In this document: in pieces, positions 1-7,570 of the stretch
Numbering within the stretch: the stretch's first letter is position 1
How the letters are laid out: every line of letters begins with the position of its first letter
Source: Thomasclavelia cocleata
Lineage (GTDB): Bacteria; Bacillota_I; Bacilli_A; Erysipelotrichales; Coprobacillaceae
Length of the DNA: 36,423 nucleotides
Reading direction: 5' to 3'
NCBI RefSeq assembly: GCF_900102365.1
Contig: NZ_FOIN01000025.1
Span: 1 to 36,423 of the forward strand
Made by a program: the position numbers and the translations under genes
Notes under the pieces: model-generated
The model's database searches: none
The model's input: the letters and a program-made list of their open reading frames with translations, nothing else
Told to the model about the DNA's origin: nothing

Positions 1-340
1 CACAAGATTCACGAGAAGAGGAATAGAGAAGGTGAAAATGGAATATTTACTGGTGTGTACAGGATATAATTTAAAGAAATATCATAAATATAGATTAAGA
101 GAAACGAAAAAACAGCAGATAAATTAGTGATAATCAATGATAACTCGAAGAAAAGTCACATTGAAAAGAGGAGTTTTAGCAGATGATACCCTCATTGCGC
201 TCAAAAACAGCCAAAATAACATAAAATATTATTAAATATCGTGAGAGTTGCAATTATAGCAGGTAATTGCATTTTATTTTGCAGAAAAAAAGCTGAACGA
301 ATTCAACTTTCCTTTTAAAAAGTTATTTCGTTACAGCCCC
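1..340 (+). mobile_element. Right end of an IS1182-like insertion sequence, cut by the window edge
   Basis: The first 127 bases encode a transposase C-terminus reading right. About 210 bases of non-coding DNA follow, ending at 322-340 in GTTATTTCGTTACAGCCCC. Its reverse complement starts GGGGCTGTAACG, like the GGGGCTGT-type tips of IS1182-family elements. The left part of the element lies outside the window, so the inverted repeat cannot be paired here. The family call rests on the transposase tail and this tip together. The element ends 3 bases before the stop codon of the next gene. Confidence 0.6.
2..127 (+). CDS. Transposase C-terminal fragment (IS1182-like), 5' truncated by window edge
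   Basis: An open frame runs in from the left edge and gives 41 residues before a TAG stop. It contains FTRRGIEKVKMEY followed by LLVCTGYNLKKYHKY. This is the basic 'RRG-x-E-x-V-x-x-E-x-LLVC-x-x-YN-x-K-K-x-H' tail typical of IS1182-family DDE transposases. The catalytic DDE residues would lie upstream, outside the window, so whether the enzyme is intact cannot be judged. The stop codon is followed by non-coding IS DNA up to the putative inverted repeat. Confidence 0.6.
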   Translation, partial: TRFTRRGIEKVKMEYLLVCTGYNLKKYHKYRLRETKKQQIN

Positions 341-343
341 TTT

Positions 344-1141
344 TTATTGTATAATCCATTTAAAATAAAACATGGGCATTTCACTAAACATTAAATATCT
401 AGGTAAAAGATATTGATCATCGTTAATAGTCATATTACGGTTTTGATTGTAACCAAAAGCTAATGAAACATTATTTTTTTTTAAAACATTGATAATATTT
501 TCATTAGTTGCACCATAAGGAAAAGCGAAATATTTATCGCTGACAATATTTTTATTTAAACTAAAATCATTATTTATTTGTTCAATGTTAAGAGTATCTA
601 TTTTTTTAGTATATTTTTTTTTATGATGAAGATTATATGAATGTGAGTAAAATTCAACATACTCATCATTGATGAGGTCTTTTTTTCTTAAATATTGATG
701 TTTAGAAGGGTTGTTATTATTGGCTATGGTTGTTTTATGACCAATGACAAAACAAGTTGCTTTAAGGTTGTATTTTTTTAAAATAGGTTTAACAATAGTT
801 TTAAAGTTTAGTAAACCATCATCAAAAGTTAAAGCTACAGCATTTTTAGGTAATTTATAATTACCATTATAGTAATCTTCAATTTCTGTCATAGTTAAAG
901 TATAAAAGTTATTTTTAGCTAAATAAGCCATTTGTTCTTCAAAGTCTGACTTAGCCATATAATATGTATAATCATTGAAATATGCTTTTTTATCATGATC
1001 ACTTACAACTCCATGATATCCTAAAATTGGTAAACCATTAATATTTAAATAATGTGTTATTATATCTTTACCTATCCAGATTAAACCTATTACTAAATAT
1101 CCACATAAAACAAAGATAAACATTCTTTTAATTGTTTTCAT
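344..1141 (-). CDS. Membrane-anchored polysaccharide deacetylase (NodB domain)
   Basis: A 265-residue carbohydrate esterase family 4 enzyme that probably removes acetyl groups from a cell-surface polysaccharide or peptidoglycan on the outer face of the membrane. One hydrophobic segment (about residues 7-24) after a basic start acts as signal anchor. The NodB motifs are visible: TFDDG at 105-109 (D107 catalytic, D108 metal), the SHSYNLH metal-histidine motif near 166-172, and FAFPYG in the last third. AGGAGG sits 6 bases before the ATG. The C-terminal stop lies only 3 bases from the end of an insertion sequence. The reading frame nevertheless looks complete for this short PgaB/IcaB-like type. 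The substrate cannot be told from the sequence. Confidence 0.85.
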   Translation of the reverse strand: MKTIKRMFIFVLCGYLVIGLIWIGKDIITHYLNINGLPILGYHGVVSDHDKKAYFNDYTYYMAKSDFEEQMAYLAKNNFYTLTMTEIEDYYNGNYKLPKNAVALTFDDGLLNFKTIVKPILKKYNLKATCFVIGHKTTIANNNNPSKHQYLRKKDLINDEYVEFYSHSYNLHHKKKYTKKIDTLNIEQINNDFSLNKNIVSDKYFAFPYGATNENIINVLKKNNVSLAFGYNQNRNMTINDDQYLLPRYLMFSEMPMFYFKWIIQ

Positions 1142-1247
1142 TATTACCTCCTGAATGCATTATAACAACTAATAACATAATTAGCCATCTTTCTATTACT
1201 TTTTAATTAGATTGAAATGAATTTTTTTTATATTTATTGTCTATACT

Positions 1248-1257
1248 TACAAGTGTA
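1248..1257. promoter_or_regulatory. Possible BlaI/CopY-type operator box (TACA-N2-TGTA)
   Basis: TACAAGTGTA matches the TACAnnTGTA core bound by BlaI/MecI/CopY repressors. It directly follows a TATACT hexamer (1242-1247). It continues into GTAGTC, whose inverted copy GACTAC occurs at 1294-1299. No such repressor gene is in the window, and a 10-base match can occur by chance in AT-rich DNA. Confidence 0.25.
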
Positions 1258-1332
1258 GTCAGAAAACTTTTCCTTTCTTTTAATAATATGATTGACTACA
1301 TAATAAGATATCCCTTTCCCTGATATCTATAT

Positions 1333-1375
1333 TATAAAACTAGCAGTTTTTCCCCGCTGCTAGTTTTATATATAT
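1333..1375 (+). terminator. Intrinsic terminator upstream of the MATE gene
   Basis: A 14-base-pair stem (1333-1346 with 1357-1370, core AAACTAGCAG/CTGCTAGTTT) closes a 10-base loop and is followed by TATATATAAAT. It would stop plus-strand transcripts before the MATE promoter. No plus-strand gene lies immediately upstream. Confidence 0.75.
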
Positions 1376-1404
1376 AAATAATTTTAGTAATTTTGAATAA
1401 AAAG

Positions 1405-1413
1405 TGTTATAAT
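1405..1413 (+). promoter_or_regulatory. Extended -10 promoter of the MATE gene
   Basis: TGTTATAAT is a perfect extended -10. No good -35 is seen at the right distance, as is usual for extended -10 promoters. The predicted start, near 1420, is about 30 bases ahead of the ATG. Confidence 0.65.
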
Positions 1414-1448
1414 ATTAATCTATATGTAAAGAGGGAAGGAGTAGTTAA

Positions 1449-2819
1449 ATGAAAGAAAAAAAGGAAACAGATTTAGGCAAAGACAAGCTAGGAATGTTAT
1501 TGTTAAAACTAGCATTACCTGCAATTTTAGCACAAATCATTAATGTTTTATATAATATGGTTGATCGTATGTATATTGGTCATATACCAAAAGCTGGTCC
1601 TGATGCTTTAACTGGAGTTGGAGTAACAATGCCAGTAATTATGGCAATATCTGCTTTTGCAGCTTTAGTTTCTATGGGTGGTGCGCCACGAGCATCAATC
1701 ATGATGGGAAGAAAAGATCACAAACAAGCTGAAAAAATTTTAGGGAATTGTACGATGATGCTTATAATTATGGCAGTTATATTAACTGGTATATTTTTGA
1801 TATGGGGGGAAAATATTTTATTGATTTTTGGGGCTAGTGAAAAAACGATTGGCTATGCTTTAGATTATATGAAAATTTATGCTATGGGTACAATTTTTGT
1901 ACAATTGGCATTAGGTCTCAATGCATTTATTAATGCACAAGGCTTTGCGAAAATGGGAATGTTAACAGTAGCGATTGGGGCAATTATCAATATTATTTTA
2001 GACCCAATTTTAATATTTCAGTTTTCACTAGGAGTAAAAGGGGCTGCTCTAGCAACAATTATTTCACAAGGAATATCTTCTTTATGGGTAATATATTTTC
2101 TTACAAGTAAAAAAAGCACATTAAGAATTAAAATAAATAATTTAAAATTAGATTATAAAATTATTTTACCATGTCTAGCATTAGGACTTTCACCTTTTAT
2201 TATGCAATTTACAGAGAGTGTAATATCAGTATGTTTTAATACGTCATTATTAAAATACGGTGGAGATATAGCAGTTGGATCAATGACAATTCTCACTAGT
2301 GTAATGCAATTTTCAATGTTACCATTACAAGGTCTAACTCAAGGAGCTCAGCCGATTGTTAGCTTTAATTATGGAGCCAATAATATTCATCGTGTAAAAA
2401 ATACATTTAAGTTGTTATTAAAATGTTCTTTATCTTATTCAATGTTGTTATGGGCTATTGCGGTATTTATACCAGATGTATTTGTTTATATTTTTACTAA
2501 TGATAGTAATCTAGCTGAACATACACGTTGGGCACTTAGGGTATATATGGCAGCTTCAGGAATTTTTGGAATCCAAATTGCTTGTCAGCAAACTTTTATT
2601 GCGATTGGAAATGCTAAGACATCTGTATTTCTTGCTATATTAAGAAAAATTATTTTATTAATTCCGTTAATTTTTATTTTACCAGTATTTATTTCGAATC
2701 ATACTTTTGCTGTTTTTTTAGCAGAACCAATAGCTGATACAATTGCAGTATCAGTTACAGCAACATTATTTTATCGAACATATAAACGTTTAGAGGTAAG
2801 TGATAGACACTTTGAATAA
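1449..2819 (+). CDS. MATE-family multidrug/cation efflux transporter
   Basis: A 456-residue polytopic membrane protein with about 12 hydrophobic segments in two similar halves, the normal MatE architecture and length. Typical N-terminal MATE features are LALPAILAQIINVLYNMVDR and GVTMPVIM, with a matching second half around residues 240-440. It probably exports drugs or toxic metabolites in exchange for Na+ or H+; the substrate is unknown. AAGGAG at 1436-1441 lies 7 bases before the ATG. The gene stands alone between its own extended -10 promoter and a terminator that overlaps its stop codon. Confidence 0.9.
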   Translation: MKEKKETDLGKDKLGMLLLKLALPAILAQIINVLYNMVDRMYIGHIPKAGPDALTGVGVTMPVIMAISAFAALVSMGGAPRASIMMGRKDHKQAEKILGNCTMMLIIMAVILTGIFLIWGENILLIFGASEKTIGYALDYMKIYAMGTIFVQLALGLNAFINAQGFAKMGMLTVAIGAIINIILDPILIFQFSLGVKGAALATIISQGISSLWVIYFLTSKKSTLRIKINNLKLDYKIILPCLALGLSPFIMQFTESVISVCFNTSLLKYGGDIAVGSMTILTSVMQFSMLPLQGLTQGAQPIVSFNYGANNIHRVKNTFKLLLKCSLSYSMLLWAIAVFIPDVFVYIFTNDSNLAEHTRWALRVYMAASGIFGIQIACQQTFIAIGNAKTSVFLAILRKIILLIPLIFILPVFISNHTFAVFLAEPIADTIAVSVTATLFYRTYKRLEVSDRHFE

Positions 2820-2836
2820 AAGTGTCTATATTTTTT
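2803..2836 (+). terminator. Terminator of the MATE gene, stop codon in the hairpin
   Basis: An 11-base-pair stem ATAGACACTTT/AAAGTGTCTAT (2803-2813 with 2819-2829) with loop GAATA is followed by ATTTTTT. The TAA stop at 2817-2819 lies at the loop/right-arm junction. Confidence 0.85.
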
Positions 2837-3353
2837 ATAATTTTGTTTTTATTTTAGTTGAAAGAGTAGATGCAATAGCTATTTTAATAATATCTCCAAA
2901 GATAAATGGAATAACACAAACTGTTAAAGCAGTAATAATTGTATTGTTTGTTACATATATAAACCAGATAGTTCCAATTAAATAACAAACTGCAGTACCT
3001 GTGATCATAGCTATTATTTTACGAATAATAGAATTTTTATTATTAATAATTATACTGATAATTAATGATGTTATTGGAAAACTGAAGATATAGCCTCCAG
3101 TTGGTCCAAGCAATGAACTTAAGCCACCACGAAATCCAGTAAATACAGGAAGACCGATAGACCCCATTATTACATATACTATGGTAGTGATAACTGCTGA
3201 TTTTGGAGTTAAACTACATGCAATAATATATATTCCAAGGGTTTGAAGTGTAATGGGAACTAAACCAGGTAAATCAATTTTAATTTGAGCTAGTAATGCA
3301 ACACTGCAGGCAAACATTGAGCAATAGCACATATTTTTAACTTTTGGATTCAA
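2835..3353 (-). CDS. bioY: BioY, biotin-specific ECF transporter S-component
   Basis: A 172-residue membrane protein of the BioY family, the substrate-binding S-component that captures biotin and works with the shared ECF module (EcfAA'T). Family marks are visible: GLPVFTGFRGGLSSLLGPTGGY in the middle and PFIFGDIIK near the end, with six hydrophobic segments. I chose the TTG at 3353 because AGAGGTGA lies 5 bases before it; a TTG 21 bases further upstream has no ribosome binding site. The gene follows the patatin gene by 36 bases on the same strand and may be co-transcribed. No BirA-type operator was found and no biotin synthesis genes are nearby, which fits import of biotin. Confidence 0.9.
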   Translation of the reverse strand: MNPKVKNMCYCSMFACSVALLAQIKIDLPGLVPITLQTLGIYIIACSLTPKSAVITTIVYVIMGSIGLPVFTGFRGGLSSLLGPTGGYIFSFPITSLIISIIINNKNSIIRKIIAMITGTAVCYLIGTIWFIYVTNNTIITALTVCVIPFIFGDIIKIAIASTLSTKIKTKL

Positions 3354-3389
3354 GTAAATCACCTCTGGTAGCAAGTTTAACAGAATTAT

Positions 3390-4667
3390 TTATCCTATAC
3401 AAGATAAAACTAATGCAATCAAATATTCATTTAAAAATAGGTTATTTATTATATTAGGCTCAATTTCTTCATTATTTTTGATTGAATGATAGAAAGCATA
3501 AATAGCATCTTTACTGCTCAGTTTTTTTATAGAAGTAAATATTTCTTTAATGGGGAGATTTTTAAATCGGCTTTTATCTTGAGAATATCGGTGATGATAT
3601 TCTTTAGAAAAGTTTTTATAAATTTCTAAGTATACATGATTAAAATCATATATTAAATCACTTTCATAATGGAAATATTCCATCATTATTTCTACACCAC
3701 GGATAAAATAATCTTCTATTTTAAGTTTATTTAAATAGACATCTGCTTTTAATAAATCTGTTAAAGGTATATTAGAATTAAAGATATTTTTAGTAATGAT
3801 ACTTTTATTGATAGTATCTTCATAATTAATAATTGACCAATAAAATTTATTTATAGTAGTTTGATCAAGAGTAGTATTATTGAAAGTAAAGCGATAACCC
3901 ATTAATTTATTAAAAGCTTTTAAAGTATCATAATAACCAAGGTTAATACGCCAATTAAGAATATCACGATTAAAATCTAAAAATCCCCCTAAATCATAGC
4001 TAGGACGAATTAATTTGATATAAGGGCGATCTATATAATAATTATGATTAGTCTCTCTAGATAATTCAATAGCAATAACCCTTTTCGCTTTCATTTTTAA
4101 AGCTAAAGAAATTGGAAGATTATCATAATAACCACCATCAATAAAACCTTGTTTATCAATATAGTGCACAGGAAATGCTGGAAAACATGAAGCAGAAGCA
4201 ATTGCATATTCAACTGGCTTATTTGTCTTCATTTTATGTTTAGTAATTTCTAATGGTGAAAGATTTGGATATTTTACAGTTACTATTCCATAATCAATAT
4301 TACTATCAAAGAATTTTTTATCATTATAAAGAGAATGGATTAATTTTTTAAGAGGAGTAATATCGGCTCCCTTTTCATTAATATATGATTTAAAAAAAGG
4401 TTTAATTAGATTTGCTTGTGAAATCATTGATTCAAATGAAAAATCAAGGTTAATAGGATCTTTTAAAACATCACTTATTTTTATTTCATTCCATAACTTA
4501 TATAATACTTCATAATCTTTTTGAACAACTAAAAGTGCATTTAAAGCACCAATTGATGTGCCAGTCACGATATCAAAATCGTATCCAATTTCACGTATTG
4601 CTTTAATACAACCAGCTTGATATGCTCCCTTTGCTCCGCCTCCAGCTAATACTAATGCTTGTTTCAT
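3390..4667 (-). CDS. Patatin-like phospholipase (RssA/YlbK-type)
   Basis: A 425-residue cytoplasmic serine lipase-like protein. The N-terminal patatin domain shows the oxyanion motif GGGAKG at 9-14, the nucleophile elbow GTSIG at 36-40 (S38), and the DGG of the Ser-Asp dyad at 177-179 (D177). The roughly 220-residue C-terminal region has no motif I recognise and is longer than in small YlbK-type proteins. It likely hydrolyses acyl esters of lipids; the substrate is unknown. The ATG at 4667 is preceded by GAGGTG at 6 bases; a GTG 9 bases upstream would overlap this site. A TATAAT-like -10 (minus strand, about 4691-4686) lies upstream. bioY follows on the same strand. Confidence 0.88.
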   Translation of the reverse strand: MKQALVLAGGGAKGAYQAGCIKAIREIGYDFDIVTGTSIGALNALLVVQKDYEVLYKLWNEIKISDVLKDPINLDFSFESMISQANLIKPFFKSYINEKGADITPLKKLIHSLYNDKKFFDSNIDYGIVTVKYPNLSPLEITKHKMKTNKPVEYAIASASCFPAFPVHYIDKQGFIDGGYYDNLPISLALKMKAKRVIAIELSRETNHNYYIDRPYIKLIRPSYDLGGFLDFNRDILNWRINLGYYDTLKAFNKLMGYRFTFNNTTLDQTTINKFYWSIINYEDTINKSIITKNIFNSNIPLTDLLKADVYLNKLKIEDYFIRGVEIMMEYFHYESDLIYDFNHVYLEIYKNFSKEYHHRYSQDKSRFKNLPIKEIFTSIKKLSSKDAIYAFYHSIKNNEEIEPNIINNLFLNEYLIALVLSCIG

Positions 4668-4824
4668 AGATATCACCTCATTTAAATTATACGTTAAAAA
4701 AATGGAAAAGTACTAAAAAGTTTATTTTTTAGATAATATAAGTAGAATGATTATAATAAATTATTTGATATAAAAATTTTAATGATAAAGATTTAATTAG
4801 ATATCTTTTAAAATAGTAATTTTT

Positions 4825-4833
4825 TGTTATAAT
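4825..4833 (+). promoter_or_regulatory. Extended -10 promoter of ridA
   Basis: TGTTATAAT ends 21 bases before the ridA ATG, giving a predicted leader of only about 15 bases that carries GGAGG (4842-4846). It is the same nonamer as in front of the MATE gene. Confidence 0.65.
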
Positions 4834-4854
4834 ATGGTCATGGAGGATTTTAAT

Positions 4855-5229
4855 ATGAAAAATATAGTAAAAACAGATCAAGCTCCTGGAGCTATTGGAC
4901 CTTATAGTCAAGGAATTAATATTGGGAATATGTATTTCTTTTCTGGACAAATTCCTTTAGATCCAGTTACTGGTACAATGCCTGAAGGAATTGAAGCTCA
5001 AGCTCATCAGGCTTTAAAAAATGTTAAAGGATTATTAGAGAGCCAAGGTTTAGATTTTTCTAATGTGGTTAAAACAACAGTATTTATGGATAATATGGAT
5101 GATTTTGTTACTGTAAATGATATTTATGCTGCTTATTTTGTTGAACCATTTCCAGCTCGTAGTGCTGTAGAGGTTGCAAAATTACCAAAAGGAGCATTGA
5201 TTGAAGTAGAAGTAATTGCAATTAAATAA
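4855..5229 (+). CDS. ridA: RidA family enamine/imine deaminase
   Basis: A 124-residue YjgF/YER057c/UK114 protein that hydrolyses reactive 2-aminoacrylate and related enamines released by PLP enzymes to keto acids and ammonia. Visible family signatures are GAIGPYSQG near residue 12-20, FFSGQIPLDP, and PFPARSAVEVAKLP. R102 is the conserved substrate-binding arginine and E117 matches the catalytic-water glutamate. Length is standard. GGAGG lies 8 bases before the chosen ATG; an upstream in-frame ATG (4834) falls before the ribosome binding site and inside the -10/start region, so it is rejected. The gene is monocistronic and ends in a hairpin shared with uppP. Confidence 0.93.
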   Translation: MKNIVKTDQAPGAIGPYSQGINIGNMYFFSGQIPLDPVTGTMPEGIEAQAHQALKNVKGLLESQGLDFSNVVKTTVFMDNMDDFVTVNDIYAAYFVEPFPARSAVEVAKLPKGALIEVEVIAIK

Positions 5230-5277
5230 ACTAAAGGACTTTGAGTTGTTAAGAATAATTCAAAGTCCTTTAGTTTA
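5227..5277. terminator. Shared bidirectional terminator of ridA and uppP
   Basis: An 18-base-pair perfect stem (5227-5244 with 5260-5277) encloses a 15-base loop. The ridA TAA (5227-5229) and the uppP TAA (minus strand, 5277-5275) form the base of the stem. The U-rich end needed for release comes from the outer stem, which is A/T-rich on both strands. Confidence 0.8.
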
Positions 5278-6117
5278 TAAAAATAGTACTACTAGTATTC
5301 CTAATATCAAACAATATCGGGAAAAAACAATTAATTTTCTTTTTTCTAATAATTTAAATAAAATATGTAAAGCAAGATATGTTATAACTCCGCTGATAAA
5401 AAAAGAAATTAAATATGGTAACCATAGAGTTTGTAAAGTGTTTGATGTTATGAAATCCTTTAACTTGAGAATTATAGCTCCAATACTTACAGGCATAAAC
5501 ATGAAAAATGAAAAATCACGAGCTGATTTTTGATTAAGACCCCCTAACATCCCACCTGTTAAAGTTGAGCCACTGCGAGAAATTCCTGGTAATAAAGCAA
5601 ATAATTGGAATAGTCCCATTCGTAAGGCATCAAAGAGATTAAGATTTTTTGTTGAACGTTTACCAGTATAACCAAATTTATGTATTGAAAGTAAGAATAT
5701 TGCTGTAATAAGTAACATGCAGCCAACTAATTTAGGATTAGAAAAAGCAGCTTCAATTTTATCGTTAAATATAAATCCTCCGACTGCTGCTGGAATAGTA
5801 GCAACAATTAATAAAATACAGTAGCGAAAATCCTTTTCATAGTATTTTCTTTTTTTAGGTTTTTGGATATAACTAAAGAAAGCAGTGAATAATCTAATAA
5901 TATCATGGCGATAATAATACATGATTGCAAGAAGTGATCCTGTATTTACAATTACTTCAAATGTTACATCGTTTAATTGAGGAACCATTAGATTCATTTT
6001 TTCAAAAATACTTTGAAAGATAACTAAATGACCGCTACTAGAAATAGGAATGGGCTCACTAAAACCTTGAATTGCTCCAAGAATACCATAAATGATAATG
6101 TTTTTGATTAGTTCCAT
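5275..6117 (-). CDS. uppP: Undecaprenyl-diphosphatase UppP (BacA)
   Basis: A 280-residue integral membrane phosphatase that recycles undecaprenyl pyrophosphate to the monophosphate carrier used for peptidoglycan and other wall polymers, and gives bacitracin tolerance. Motif 1 is GAIQGFSEP followed by IPISSSGHL (residues 14-31, with E21 and the serine cluster), and motif 2 is PGISRSGST with the catalytic arginine. Motif 1 reads SEPIPIS where many family members have TEFLPIS. Length and about eight hydrophobic segments fit the family. GAGGTG precedes the ATG at 6117 by 6 bases; the open frame continues 75 bases further upstream without a good start. A minus-strand TATAAT lies at about 6141-6136. 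Confidence 0.93.
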   Translation of the reverse strand: MELIKNIIIYGILGAIQGFSEPIPISSSGHLVIFQSIFEKMNLMVPQLNDVTFEVIVNTGSLLAIMYYYRHDIIRLFTAFFSYIQKPKKRKYYEKDFRYCILLIVATIPAAVGGFIFNDKIEAAFSNPKLVGCMLLITAIFLLSIHKFGYTGKRSTKNLNLFDALRMGLFQLFALLPGISRSGSTLTGGMLGGLNQKSARDFSFFMFMPVSIGAIILKLKDFITSNTLQTLWLPYLISFFISGVITYLALHILFKLLEKRKLIVFSRYCLILGILVVLFL

Positions 6118-6212
6118 GTTTTCACCTCGGCAAACATTATAACTTAATTGAAAATAAAAATATAGTAAAACATGATTTATTAAAATGAACATATACTTAT
6201 ATGGGAGGAAAT

Positions 6213-6791
6213 ATGAAAGATATAATTGTTAATTGGGTTAAAGAAGACGAAGAGTTATTAGAACCATATGAATGGGATGAGGATGATGATTTAGAAATTA
6301 TTTCTGTTTTAGAAGCATATTTAGTCGATGAAAAAACATTACATGATTTTATTTATGGATGTATTAATTTGTTTAATGAGGATTATTTTAATAGTATTTT
6401 TATTGTAGGTGATGGAAAATATAGTGTGGTTGTTGAAATTAATAGTGCTGGTAAACTTGTTTATCGTTCTTTACCAATGATTAATCAGCGCACCTTGATT
6501 AATGAATACTTAAAGAGTCAAAAGCAGATTAAATTTAATTATCATATGTATGATGAAGGGTTAATTAAGGAATATGGTTTAACTAGAAATGAGCGAATAA
6601 AGAAACAGTATGTTGAAAATAAGGTTGATCAGTTATATGTTGAAGATTATGAAAAGTTTCTAGAAATTTGTAAACAGTTGGAGATTAAAGAAGATAAAAG
6701 TATTGGGATGTATTTGAGGTTAAAGAAAAAATTAGAAAAAGGTTATTCTTTTATTCATGAATTATTGTATAACGAATTTGTTAAAAGATAG
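6213..6791 (+). CDS. DUF3603 / YjbA-like protein of unknown function
   Basis: A 192-residue soluble acidic protein resembling the UPF0736/DUF3603 family (B. subtilis YjbA). It starts with the same 'hVNW' strand followed by acidic residues, has a central VVVEINSAGKLVYRSLPM segment, and ends with the diagnostic GLTRNERIKKQYV helix. It is somewhat shorter than YjbA (about 250). No catalytic motif or membrane segment is visible, so no function is claimed. GGAGG ends 4 bases before this ATG; an ATG 12 bases upstream has no ribosome binding site. Its position ahead of spx, CYTH and nadK matches the order of yjb genes in Bacillus. Confidence 0.65.
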   Translation: MKDIIVNWVKEDEELLEPYEWDEDDDLEIISVLEAYLVDEKTLHDFIYGCINLFNEDYFNSIFIVGDGKYSVVVEINSAGKLVYRSLPMINQRTLINEYLKSQKQIKFNYHMYDEGLIKEYGLTRNERIKKQYVENKVDQLYVEDYEKFLEICKQLEIKEDKSIGMYLRLKKKLEKGYSFIHELLYNEFVKR

Positions 6792-6813
6792 AGTTTTTGC
6801 TCTATCTTTTATT
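6783..6813 (+). terminator. Terminator of the DUF3603 gene
   Basis: Stem AAAAGATAGAG/CTCTATCTTTT (6783-6793 with 6800-6810), loop TTTTTG, with the U-tract formed by the right arm plus ATTT. The TAG stop (6789-6791) lies in the left arm. Confidence 0.85.
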
Positions 6814-6841
6814 TGACATTAATAATAATGCGTGTTACTGT
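6813..6841 (+). promoter_or_regulatory. Promoter of the ABC transporter-gntR operon
   Basis: TTGACA (6813-6818), a 17-base spacer, then TACTGT (6836-6841) with an upstream TG (6833-6834). This is an almost ideal sigma-A promoter with an extended -10. The -10 overlaps the inverted repeat described at 6838-6859. Confidence 0.75.
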
Positions 6842-6859
6842 ATTAGTGTATTAATACAG
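6838..6859. promoter_or_regulatory. Inverted-repeat operator, probable binding site of the YtrA-type GntR regulator
   Basis: CTGTATTA-N6-TAATACAG forms an 8-base inverted repeat that covers the end of the -10 and the start site. A perfect 12-base palindrome TGTATTAATACA (6847-6858) overlaps it. The last gene of the operon encodes a GntR/YtrA-type regulator, so autorepression at this site is the simplest reading. Binding itself is inference. Confidence 0.6.
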
Positions 6860-6871
6860 AAGGAGGAGAAT

Positions 6872-7570
6872 ATGCAAGAATTATTAAGAATAAATAATGT
6901 GAGTAAAAAATATGGACATTTTAAAGCTTTAGACAATGTTTCTTTAAACTTACAAGCTGGTAGAATAATTGGATTACTAGGGCCTAATGGTTCTGGGAAA
7001 ACAACACTAATTAAAATAATTAATGGTTTATTGAAAGAGTATGATGGACAAATTCAAGTAAATGGTGAAAAGATTGGTGAAAGTTCAAGAAAAATTATTT
7101 CTTATTTACCAGATGAGAATTATTTTCAAGATTGGATGTATGTTAGAGATGTTCTAGAAATTTTTAGTGATTTATACAGTGATTTTGATAGTGAGAATTG
7201 TTTATCATTAATGAATCGTTTTAAATTAGATAAAAATATGAAGATTAAAACAATGTCAAAGGGAATGAAAGAAAAGTTTCAATTATGTTTAGTAATGTCA
7301 CGAAAAGCTAAAATATATATTCTAGATGAACCAATTGCAGGAGTTGATCCAGTAGCTAGAGAAGTCATTTTAGATGTGATATTAAACAATTATGAAGAAG
7401 GTTCTTTGGTGCTGATTTCTACTCATTTAATTAGTGATTTAGAAACAATTTTTGATGAAGTGATCTTTTTAAAAGAGGGGAAAGTTGTACTGCATAAGGA
7501 AACAGAAGAATTAAGAATTGAAAGAAAACAATCAATAGATGAAGCTTTTAGGGAGGTATTTAGATGCTAA
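6872..7570 (+). CDS. ABC transporter ATP-binding protein (YtrB/BcrA-like)
   Basis: A 232-residue cytoplasmic ATPase that powers the membrane partner encoded next. Walker A is GPNGSGKTT (37-45), the signature is the degenerate MSKGMKEKF, Walker B is YILDEP, and the switch histidine lies in STHLISD. The LSGGQ-to-MSKGM change is common in YtrB/GldA-type antibiotic-resistance exporters. AAGGAGGAG lies just before the ATG; the open frame extends upstream through the promoter and is not used. The gene overlaps the permease gene by 7 bases, so the two are translationally coupled. The substrate is unknown; peptide antibiotics or envelope stress are likely by family. Confidence 0.9.
   Translation: MQELLRINNVSKKYGHFKALDNVSLNLQAGRIIGLLGPNGSGKTTLIKIINGLLKEYDGQIQVNGEKIGESSRKIISYLPDENYFQDWMYVRDVLEIFSDLYSDFDSENCLSLMNRFKLDKNMKIKTMSKGMKEKFQLCLVMSRKAKIYILDEPIAGVDPVAREVILDVILNNYEEGSLVLISTHLISDLETIFDEVIFLKEGKVVLHKETEELRIERKQSIDEAFREVFRC

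Larger units (their letters stand above)
1142..1448. other. 307-base divergent spacer with possible operator, hairpins and MATE promoter
   Basis: No gene is seen here. On the plus strand it holds, in order, a TACAAGTGTA box (1248-1257), an 8-base inverted repeat TGTAGTCA/TGACTACA (1254-1261 and 1293-1300), a small AGATATC/GATATCT hairpin near 1307-1329, a strong terminator (1333-1375) and the extended -10 of the MATE gene. The run of structures ending in a terminator, with no plus-strand gene in front of it, could be a short RNA or the tail of a lost gene. Confidence 0.5.

Noticed and set aside
1242-1375. A T-box or known riboswitch ahead of the MATE gene
   Set aside because: No T-box sequence or known aptamer core was found, and the MATE promoter lies after the terminator.
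2800-2985. Plus-strand frame of 61 codons opposite bioY
   Set aside because: It lies inside the MATE terminator and antisense to a clear BioY gene; it has no ribosome binding site.
3354-3374. Longer BioY form starting at the TTG at 3374
   Set aside because: No ribosome binding site precedes it, whereas AGAGGTGA is correctly spaced for the TTG at 3353.
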